Shown piece by piece: positions 18,217 to 24,568 of a DNA stretch of 64,000 bases. The notes under the pieces were generated by a model. The model saw nothing but the letters and a program-made list of their open reading frames with translations, had not been told where the DNA came from and ran no database searches. How positions within the stretch are numbered: position 1 is the first letter of the stretch; every line of letters starts with the position of its first letter. This stretch comes from an uncultured Roseobacter sp. (GTDB lineage Bacteria; Pseudomonadota; Alphaproteobacteria; Rhodobacterales; Rhodobacteraceae), in NCBI RefSeq assembly GCF_947488185.1, contig NZ_CANKYM010000003.1, positions 384,873 through 448,872 on the forward strand, written 5' to 3'. A program made the position numbers and the translations under genes.

Positions 18217-19656
18217 TCACTCCATCACGTAGCCGTAGGACCCGCTGAAGTCTTGCTTGGCGACTTCGCCGGCGGCACCCCGGCGGGGTGCATTGGCGTT
18301 TCTGGTGGTCCGACCAAAGAGAAACAGATCCTGTTCGGTCGGCGGCTTGATCCGGTCAGTTGGCAAGGACAGGGCCTCGCCACGGGTAGGGGAAACCAGG
18401 TGGGCGGTGATGATGATCACCAGTTCCGTCTGGCTGCGTTGATAGTCCGCGCTTCGGAACAGGGCACCCAGAATGGGCACATCACCGATCCAGGGCAGTT
18501 GCGAAGACTGATCGGTGAAATCATCTTGCAAAAGGCCTGCAATCGCAAAGCTTTCACCGTCGCGCATCTCGACCGTCGTGGAGGTCTCGCGGCGCGAGAA
18601 GGCGTCAAGTTCAAACCCACCGCCCAGCGAAATACCATTGGAGGGATCAATTGCCGAGACCGCTGCGGAAAGCTGCAGGTTGATGATGTCTTCGTCTACC
18701 ACGCGGGGGACGAAGTTCAGCTCGACACCAAAGGGTTTGAATTCCACGCTGATCGTGTCGCTGTCTTGCGCGACTGGAACGGGGTATTCGCCGCCCGCAA
18801 GGAAATTCGCCTCCTGCCCGGACAGGGCAACCAGATTTGGTTCAGCCAATGTGCGCACGGCCCCTTTGCGTTCAAGGGCTTCGAGCAAAATACCGACCTG
18901 TGTCGATCCGACGTTGAAGCCGAAGAGGACGGCACCAAAGTTGTCATTGCTGGACGGGATCAGGCCGTTGAGAGAGTTGGCAACGCCACCTGATGTGTTG
19001 GAGGTGCCGGTCCCGATCTGCCCGGTATCCCCGCCTGACAGCGGGTTATCCAGCGCCAGCGACGTGCTGAAGGCCTTGGATACTGTGCGGTTCATCTCGG
19101 CAAAGCGTACTTTCAGCATTACCTGCTGAATGCCACCAACGCTCATCAGGTTGGACACTCTGTCCGGCGCGTAGCGCTGCGCCAGATCAAGTGCTTTTTG
19201 CAGTTTTTGAGAGCTGGATACCGTGCCGGACAAAACGATGCCATCATTCGCGGTGCGCACTTCAATGCGCTCGCCGGGAAGGATTTGGCCCAAACGCTCT
19301 TTGAATTCCGTTACATCAGGTGCAACACGCACCTCGACATTGGTAATCAGCTGACCGGTTGCATCCAGCAGCGTCAATGTCGTCATGCCCGGTGTTTTGC
19401 CAAGCACGTAGATGCTGCGGTCCGACAGGGACGAGATATCCGCGATGCCGGGATTGGCGATGCTGAGTTCGGCGAAAGGAATTTCGCTTTCAACAACAAC
19501 CGCGCGGTTCATGGGAACCGCAAGTGTCTTATTGGTGCCCTTGGTGACCACACGCAATGTGTCTGCTTGTGCCGTGACTGGTGCGGTAAGCGCCAGCGGC
19601 GACACGCTTAGTGTCAGCCCCAAAAGGGCCGCCTTAAACATTCCATCAATTTTCAT
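18217..19656 (-). CDS. cpaC: Tad pilus outer-membrane secretin CpaC/RcpA
   Basis: 479 residues. Signal peptide (ALLGLTLSVSPLALTAPVTAQA), an N-terminal pilus-secretin domain (RAVVVESEIPFAELSIANPGIADI...IYVLGKTPGMTTLTLLD), a BON-like domain (IEVRTANDGIVLSGTVSSSQKLQKAL) and the C-terminal secretin domain (about 240-440) with GNAT-like ending SQLPWIGDVPILGALFRS and VIIITAHLVSP. It forms the outer-membrane channel for the Flp pilus. Ends Arg-rich. It is four bases upstream of the small lipoprotein and likely co-transcribed with it. Confidence 0.95.
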   Translation of the reverse strand: MKIDGMFKAALLGLTLSVSPLALTAPVTAQADTLRVVTKGTNKTLAVPMNRAVVVESEIPFAELSIANPGIADISSLSDRSIYVLGKTPGMTTLTLLDATGQLITNVEVRVAPDVTEFKERLGQILPGERIEVRTANDGIVLSGTVSSSQKLQKALDLAQRYAPDRVSNLMSVGGIQQVMLKVRFAEMNRTVSKAFSTSLALDNPLSGGDTGQIGTGTSNTSGGVANSLNGLIPSSNDNFGAVLFGFNVGSTQVGILLEALERKGAVRTLAEPNLVALSGQEANFLAGGEYPVPVAQDSDTISVEFKPFGVELNFVPRVVDEDIINLQLSAAVSAIDPSNGISLGGGFELDAFSRRETSTTVEMRDGESFAIAGLLQDDFTDQSSQLPWIGDVPILGALFRSADYQRSQTELVIIITAHLVSPTRGEALSLPTDRIKPPTEQDLFLFGRTTRNANAPRRGAAGEVAKQDFSGSYGYVME

Positions 19657-19792
19657 GTGACCTGCCCTTTTTGATCACGCCTCGGTTTCGGGTCTTGGTG
19701 CCCGCATAGGCTGTACTCTGCGTCGGTTTTGATTTTTTTGCAAGAATCAACGGGTTCTGCACCTGCCTTTATGTGGATAAATGGCAACAGAC

Positions 19793-19830
19793 AAAAAAAT
19801 GAAAGGCGCCGCAGGGACGTGCGGCGCCTT
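19793..19830 (-). terminator. Intrinsic terminator after cpaB
   Basis: On the minus strand a perfect GGCGCCGC/GCGGCGCC stem (extended by AA/TT) with an 8-base loop is followed by CATTTTTTT. It sits 21 bases after the cpaB stop and 137 bases before the cpaC start, so cpaC either has its own promoter or depends on readthrough. Confidence 0.85.
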
Positions 19831-19850
19831 CGTAATGTGTTGGTTTTGCT

Positions 19851-20699
19851 TTAGTTTGTGCAGGGGATCGGGATCGCCACAACTTCCGCCCCACGGCGGG
19901 TTCTGATGCTGCATTCCCGCTTTTGCTCTACCTTGGGTGCAGGTGCTGCCTCCTTCAGACCGAGCAGAGAAACCTGATCGACCTCGATTTCGGAAAGCTC
20001 TGTGTCGTCGCCAACGCCCACAAGCGACAGGGAAAGTGTCCCGGTAGACTGAGCCTGTGCAAGGGCCGCAACCTGTTCCGGGCGCACTGCTACCGTTACT
20101 GTCCGGGCAATCCGCGCACCGTTGGTGGTCTTGTCGTCCTGGTCCACAGCGATCAGGCGGACAGACGTATCGATCAGCTTAGTGACATCTTCACTGCCGC
20201 CGCCGAATTCCACGCGACCTGTCCAATACACGTCAACCCGGTCACCCGGACGCAGGAAGCCCGACACGCCGCTGGCAACGTCGACCCGGATCGCAAAAGC
20301 ACGCATGCCTTTTTCCAGACGGGTGGTCAGACCGATGTCCTCACCAGGCTCGGTGACTTTCACGGCCAGCACGGCCTCGTCTTTCTCCATCGCCCGAACG
20401 ATCAAGCGAGGCTCTTCTTCGTCTGCCGGGAACAGCAGTTCGATGTCACTAAAAGTGCCTTCGGGGATCGCGGATTGCGGCCAGGCGACCGGGCGGACAT
20501 CTTCCTTTGTCAGCCGTTCGCCATACCCCAGCTCACGCGTAGCGACGTAGACGATTTGGGTTGGTACAAGCTGCGCTTCATTCTGCTTGGCGCGCGCCAG
20601 TTCGGCCTGGTAGGTGCCGATGTAGTTCTTTGCCATGTATACCGCGCCGCCAGCCAGCGCGAGCCCGGCCAGAAGCACCAATCCGAATATCATTCGCAT
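19851..20699 (-). CDS. cpaB: Flp pilus assembly protein CpaB/RcpC
   Basis: 282 residues. One N-terminal membrane segment (MIFGLVLLAGLALAGGAVYMA), then a SAF domain (YVATRELGYGERLTKEDVRPVAWP) and the RcpC/CpaB domain including MRAFAIRVDVASGVSGFLRPGDRVDVYWTG. It is a periplasmic secretin partner in Tad systems. A disulfide near the C-terminus is possible (CSIRTRRGAEVVAIPIPC). It is flanked by terminators on both sides, so it may be expressed at a level different from the pilins and from cpaC. Confidence 0.93.
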   Translation of the reverse strand: MRMIFGLVLLAGLALAGGAVYMAKNYIGTYQAELARAKQNEAQLVPTQIVYVATRELGYGERLTKEDVRPVAWPQSAIPEGTFSDIELLFPADEEEPRLIVRAMEKDEAVLAVKVTEPGEDIGLTTRLEKGMRAFAIRVDVASGVSGFLRPGDRVDVYWTGRVEFGGGSEDVTKLIDTSVRLIAVDQDDKTTNGARIARTVTVAVRPEQVAALAQAQSTGTLSLSLVGVGDDTELSEIEVDQVSLLGLKEAAPAPKVEQKRECSIRTRRGAEVVAIPIPCTN

Positions 20700-20924
20700 A
20701 ATCTTACCTCGTGTTTCACATGGCCCGTAAACAAACAGGTCATTTTGCCAAGGTTATCCCAAGGGATTGTGGCAATTTCGGGATTAACGCGTGTCAGACG
20801 CAGGGCTTTCTGTCGGATATCGCAACAATCATATCCAATTGGGGCATTTGCGCAGTGCGTGAAGCGCAACAACATCAAGCCTGTCGTCACGCATCATTGG
20901 ATCCGTCTGAGGTCTTCGCTTCAC

Positions 20925-20961
20925 AAAAAAAGAACCGCCCTGTACGAGGACAGGGAGGTTC
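20925..20961 (-). terminator. Intrinsic terminator after the second pilin gene
   Basis: On the minus strand GAACC-T-CCCTGT pairs with ACAGGG-C-GGTTC (one mismatch, short CCTCG-type loop), followed by TTTTTTT. It lies 28 bases after the flp2 stop. Confidence 0.9.
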
Positions 20962-20989
20962 AATTGAGTCTGTTTGGCGCAATGTAACT

Positions 20990-21181
20990 TTATTCGCCAA
21001 TCTCGCCGACAACCTGGGTGCCGAGAAAACTCTCGGTACTTTCGGTTAGTCCGGCGGAACCGGCTTTGAGCTCAACAACGAGCCCAACTGCAAGTCCAAC
21101 CACTGCGGCAGTCAAGACCACCCAGTCTACAGTAACAGCCCCGGCCTCATCGTCTTTGAAATTTTTAAAAGCGTGCAACAT
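20990..21181 (-). CDS. flp: Flp family type IVb pilin (second copy)
   Basis: 63-residue pilin precursor. Leader to EAG, then AVTVDWVVLTAAVVGLAVGL as the hydrophobic assembly helix and a short acidic Ser/Thr/Gly tail ending LGTQVVGEIGE. Cleavage by the cpaA product is expected after the Gly at residue 14. Position +5 is Asp and +6 Trp, instead of the Glu-Tyr of classic Flp pilins. The ATG at 21181 is used; a TTG five codons earlier is possible. It lies downstream of flp1 and a terminator, and is followed by another terminator. Confidence 0.88.
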   Translation of the reverse strand: MLHAFKNFKDDEAGAVTVDWVVLTAAVVGLAVGLVVELKAGSAGLTESTESFLGTQVVGEIGE

Positions 21182-21221
21182 GTGTGATGCTTTCAATTGA
21201 GGAACCTTGTGTGGGTCCGGG

Positions 21222-21260
21222 TAAAAACAGGGCCGCGTTCACGCGAATGAAGGCGGCCCC
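21222..21260 (-). terminator. Terminator or attenuator between the two pilin genes
   Basis: On the minus strand GGGCCGC/GCGGCCC encloses an inner TTCA/TGAA stem and is followed by TGTTTTT. It lies 34 bases after the flp1 stop. Partial readthrough would let flp1 outnumber flp2. Confidence 0.85.
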
Positions 21261-21293
21261 ATCAAATAAAGTCAGGCGGTAAGGGCGCCTGTA

Positions 21294-21506
21294 TTAGCTG
21301 CTGCCGCTGGACGAAGATTCGCCGATGCTGCCAACTGTCTGGGTGCCCAGGAACGAAGATGTGGAGTCGGTCAGAGCTGTCGCGCCATCTTCGATGGACT
21401 GATAAGCTGCGATCGCCAGGCCAACAACTGCGGCTGTCAGCACAACCCAGTCAACTGTCACGGCACCGTCTTCGTCTTTACGGAAGTTCTTGATAAATTT
21501 CATCAT
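21294..21506 (-). CDS. flp: Flp family type IVb pilin (first copy, probable major pilin)
   Basis: 70-residue pilin precursor. Leader MMKFIKNFRKDEDG, predicted cleavage after this Gly, then AVTVDWVVLTAAVVGLAIAAY and a soluble tail with a Ser-rich end (GESSSSGSS). The hydrophobic helix is nearly identical to that of flp2, with the same D/W at +5/+6. The ATG at 21506 has GGAGGGA seven bases upstream, the best ribosome site in the locus, which fits a highly expressed major pilin. It is the first gene of the minus-strand Tad run. Confidence 0.9.
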   Translation of the reverse strand: MMKFIKNFRKDEDGAVTVDWVVLTAAVVGLAIAAYQSIEDGATALTDSTSSFLGTQTVGSIGESSSSGSS

Positions 21507-21860
21507 GGTATGTCCCTCCAAAGGATCATTTAGATTTCACTTGCTAACCTTGCCGTCCTCAGTGACCGTTTCTCTCGTTTGGCCCGTCCGACTTGGTATG
21601 CAGCAATATAGCCAAGGGATTGGGGCATGATTTTGGCGGCAAATGTGACTTTTGAGGATTCGCCGTCGAAAATCGCCAGAAAAATCGTAACGCGATGAAT
21701 CAGAAAGAAAAAAAAACTCTCTGATGTTTACATTTCATTAAAGTGACGCCCGAATGTGGCAAAATCGCCGCGTTCAAGGCCCGGATTTACTGGTGTGACG
21801 TGGGTTTCTCTGCGATGTTGGCTGCAAAACAACGCACAAAACAGATCGCGAGCAGTCGAT
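21507..21860. other. Divergent control region between flp and the transglycosylase gene
   Basis: 354 AT-richer bases that must hold the promoters for the pilin genes (minus strand) and for the transglycosylase (plus strand). A run of nine A residues occurs near 21707-21716. A TATATT-like hexamer is present on the minus strand near 21607, but no -35 box at correct spacing could be assigned. No regulator site is recognised. Confidence 0.4.
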
Positions 21861-22682
21861 ATGCGTATCCTACCATGTATCGCGGCCTTTGCCGTGGCGT
21901 TTTCAGGCGATTCCATAGAGGCCGAAACACCAAAACCCTTTCCTGTCTTCGAAGCGAAGCGGGTCGGGGTGCCAAAAACCGGGCAAAAACGGATTAAGGT
22001 GCAGATTGACCCCGAGGCGCAGAAGGCAGCACTTGCGGTGCCGAAACCTGAACCGGAGCTGCCTGAAGCGGACGCACCGCCACCTGCCACGCAGCCGCTT
22101 GGCCAATACAGCTGGTTCTGGGACAGGGTGTCGCCCTCCATTTTCGACGTGCAGCCGGGACGACTTGAGACCATCATGGATGTCATCACCGGGTCGGGGA
22201 AAATTGCAGCCCCAAGATTGCAGCATATGCAGAGCATCGCGCAGGCCAATGGTGTCGAGATACTAAAGTCCACCATTGGAACGAAGGTATCACCCGCTTT
22301 GGTGCTCGCCGTGATCTCCGTTGAGTCATCTGGCAGGCCGGATGCCATTAGCAAGGCGGGGGCGCAGGGCCTGATGCAATTGATGCCTGATACGGCAGCA
22401 CGTTTTGGAGTTCAGGACAGCCTGATTGCCGCCGAGAACATCGCGGGCGGTGTCAAATACCTTGATTGGTTGATGGGGGAGTTCGCAGGCGACCCGGTTC
22501 TGGTGCTGGCCGGGTACAACGCAGGCGAAGGATCCGTACGCAGCCACGAGGGCGTGCCACCCTTTCCCGAGACCCGGGACTATGTGCCCAAGGTTCTGGC
22601 CGCGTTTCAGGTTGCGCGCGGATTGTGCAAAACACCACCTGAATTGATTACGGATGGCTGCGTCTTTGCCGCCATGAACTAG
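21861..22682 (+). CDS. Lytic transglycosylase (SLT domain)
   Basis: 273 residues. Signal peptide (MRILPCIAAFAVAFSGDSIEA), a Pro-rich linker (to about residue 80), then a Slt70-type catalytic domain: the catalytic Glu in VISVESSGRPDAIS, the AGAQGLMQLMPDTAARFG motif, and the LAGYNAGEGSV motif. It cleaves peptidoglycan glycan strands. Placed divergently from the pilin genes, it may open the wall for the pilus, but such enzymes are common and this is inference. The start was placed at the ATG that opens the signal peptide. Its stop interlocks with the next gene's stop in a CTAG. Confidence 0.92.
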   Translation: MRILPCIAAFAVAFSGDSIEAETPKPFPVFEAKRVGVPKTGQKRIKVQIDPEAQKAALAVPKPEPELPEADAPPPATQPLGQYSWFWDRVSPSIFDVQPGRLETIMDVITGSGKIAAPRLQHMQSIAQANGVEILKSTIGTKVSPALVLAVISVESSGRPDAISKAGAQGLMQLMPDTAARFGVQDSLIAAENIAGGVKYLDWLMGEFAGDPVLVLAGYNAGEGSVRSHEGVPPFPETRDYVPKVLAAFQVARGLCKTPPELITDGCVFAAMN

Positions 22683-22969
22683 ACGCTGAAGACGTCGGCC
22701 CATTCAGGATGGCGTCGGCGTTGCGCGTTCACAAACGGGCAGAGCGGTACGATCTTGAAGCCTTCCAGGCGTGCATCTGCAATCAATCGGGCCACGAGAG
22801 CCTGTCCGGCACCCGACCCCCTAAGCGCATCCGGAACCGCCGTGTGATCGGCAATGACCGTTTGCGGTGAGAGAATAGAATATGTCAGGTCGGCTTCGTG
22901 CCCGTTCTGGATCAGCACATAGCGTCCCTTGGTACCATCAACACTGCGGGTGATGTCAAACTCGGACAC
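22679..22969 (-). CDS. Small GNAT-family N-acetyltransferase (YjdJ-like)
   Basis: 96 residues of the short acetyltransferase family (Acetyltransf_CG/PF14542 type). Diagnostic segments are the acetyl-CoA region VIADHTAVPDALRGSGAGQALVARL and the ending GFKIVPLCPFVNAQRRRHPEWADV. Substrate is unknown; it is missing the N-terminal half of classical GNATs, as usual for the family. The GTG at 22969 has GGGGG seven bases upstream; a GTG seven codons earlier is the alternative. Confidence 0.85.
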   Translation of the reverse strand: MSEFDITRSVDGTKGRYVLIQNGHEADLTYSILSPQTVIADHTAVPDALRGSGAGQALVARLIADARLEGFKIVPLCPFVNAQRRRHPEWADVFSV

Positions 22970-23091
22970 TGAGTGCCCCCGTCGAACCACAAAATTTCAA
23001 TACTGTAGGCTTGCCTGCACTCGTCATAGGTTTCCTTGCCGTCGTGTGGGAGGGAGGGTGCGGAGCGCCGTCCTCCGCCCGAGCACGCGAT

Positions 23092-24117
23092 CTATCGTGT
23101 CAGAGTGGCGCCCGCCGGGACATCTATTGTGACAAAACTTCCTGCGGCCCCGCGTCCGAGTTGCAAAGTGCCCTCAAGACCTTCGATCAGGCCGTTGACC
23201 ATGCGCCCACCGACGGTGGTGGTGTCCGGCCAGGTCATGTAGTTCGGAATGCCCACGCCGTCGTCGGAAACGGTCACGCGCAGACCGCCAGCGCTGAGCT
23301 GCGTCATCCGCACCTCCACAAGCCCGGTATCAATGCGATCGAAAGCGTGCTGGAAGGCGTTTGTCAGCAGCTCCGCCACCACAAGCCCAACGCGGGAGGC
23401 GGTCTCGATTGGGATGTCGAGCGGATCGATCTGCAGGTTAAGCCGAATACCGGAACGTCCATAGACATGTCCAATCGCGCAGCAGAGGCGCGACAGATAG
23501 CTCCCCATGTGGATACTGTCGCGGTTTGACTGCATATCAGACAGCTTCATTTCTTCGTAAAGCAGCTGCAGCGTTTCGATGCGCCGGGTCAGCGCAGCGT
23601 ATTCAGCCGGTACAGACGTCGAATTTGACTGTTGCCGGATCATGCTGATGATCATCGACATATCCGCCTCGACCCGGTCCTGTACTTCTATCAACTGAGC
23701 GTTGATCTGTTCGGCCGTGTCGCTGCGCTCGCCGTGGCGCAACTCTTGCTGGACACCCATGAAGTACTGAACCTGTTCATTTTCATCAAAGATCGGTGCA
23801 ATCACCAACCTGTTCATGAAAGGCTCGCCGTTCGCACGGTAGTTCAGCAGGTCCACCGTTGCAGACTCCTTGGCCTCAATGGAGGCCCGGAGCAGGTCTA
23901 CAGCCGCTTTTTCGGTGTTTTCGCCCTGCAGAAAGCGGCAGTTACGACCGATGACCGCACTGCGCGCATACCCCGTTTGCCGTGTGAAAGCCTGATTGAC
24001 ATAGACAATAGGGTTATCTTCGAGATGCGGGTTGGTCATGATCAACGGCAGCTGCGTGCGGCTGAACCCGTCGAAAGAGGTGTCTTCAATGAGCAAAGAA
24101 TTTAGAGAATCTGCCAT
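23092..24117 (-). CDS. LOV-domain blue-light sensor with HisKA_2-type kinase region lacking the phospho-acceptor His
   Basis: 341 residues. A LOV (PAS) domain covers about 25-125: the FMN-adduct motif GRNCRFLQ with Cys60, flavin contacts Asn92 and Asn102 in NYRANGEPFMN, and Gln123 in GVQQ. This marks a blue-light photoreceptor. The next region corresponds to a HisKA_2/HWE-like dimerisation helix, but where the family has H-H-R-V-K-N the protein has Q146-D147-R148-V-E-A, so the phosphorylatable His is absent. The HATPase part is intact: N-box VVAELLTNAFQHAF (Asn253), DDGVGIP at 285-290 and a G2-like GGRMVNGL. No response regulator is next to it. Output by another route, such as partner-kinase control, is inference. 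Confidence 0.9.
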   Translation of the reverse strand: MADSLNSLLIEDTSFDGFSRTQLPLIMTNPHLEDNPIVYVNQAFTRQTGYARSAVIGRNCRFLQGENTEKAAVDLLRASIEAKESATVDLLNYRANGEPFMNRLVIAPIFDENEQVQYFMGVQQELRHGERSDTAEQINAQLIEVQDRVEADMSMIISMIRQQSNSTSVPAEYAALTRRIETLQLLYEEMKLSDMQSNRDSIHMGSYLSRLCCAIGHVYGRSGIRLNLQIDPLDIPIETASRVGLVVAELLTNAFQHAFDRIDTGLVEVRMTQLSAGGLRVTVSDDGVGIPNYMTWPDTTTVGGRMVNGLIEGLEGTLQLGRGAAGSFVTIDVPAGATLTR

Positions 24118-24568
24118 ATCCGGCGCGCCTCACGCTGCTCGAGTTACGCGCCACTCGGCGCGCTGTTCATATGTGCCGCGTGCGAAGCATCGCCCACATG
24201 TGCTGCGCAGGCTGCTCACATCATCTTGACGCATGTGCTGCGGCGCATCCGTTTTATCGTTGGGATGTGCAGTCCCTGTACCAGCCTTCCTACGAAAATA
24301 GAGGGTACCACGCCCTTCGGATATGCAGGCAACCAGTGCCTTGCGATCTCGCAATACTCCATAGAGCGTCAGCGACGCTGTATCATGCCGATTGTTCATC
24401 TCGCTCCCTGAGCCCGACCGAAAGACCGAACGCCTTCTCATGTACAATAACCGCTCGTTGACTGGCGATCATGTCATTCAACTGGGAATATAGAACAGCT
24501 TTGGCCTCGGTCAAACCGCTTTGACCACTTTCAGGCAAAAGCTGCACTATCCTGCAGAAGTCCGGAGC
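24118..24568. other. Intergenic region between topA and the LOV gene
   Basis: 451 bases without a convincing gene. Open frames on both strands reach about 100 codons but have no ribosome site and no recognisable protein. The minus-strand promoter of the LOV gene must lie here. A GCGCGC-rich stretch near 24120-24165 could fold. No tRNA was seen. Confidence 0.5.

Noticed and set aside
24130-24447. 105-codon minus-strand frame upstream of the LOV gene
   Set aside because: No ribosome site, Arg/Thr-rich composition, no resemblance to a known protein; left as intergenic.
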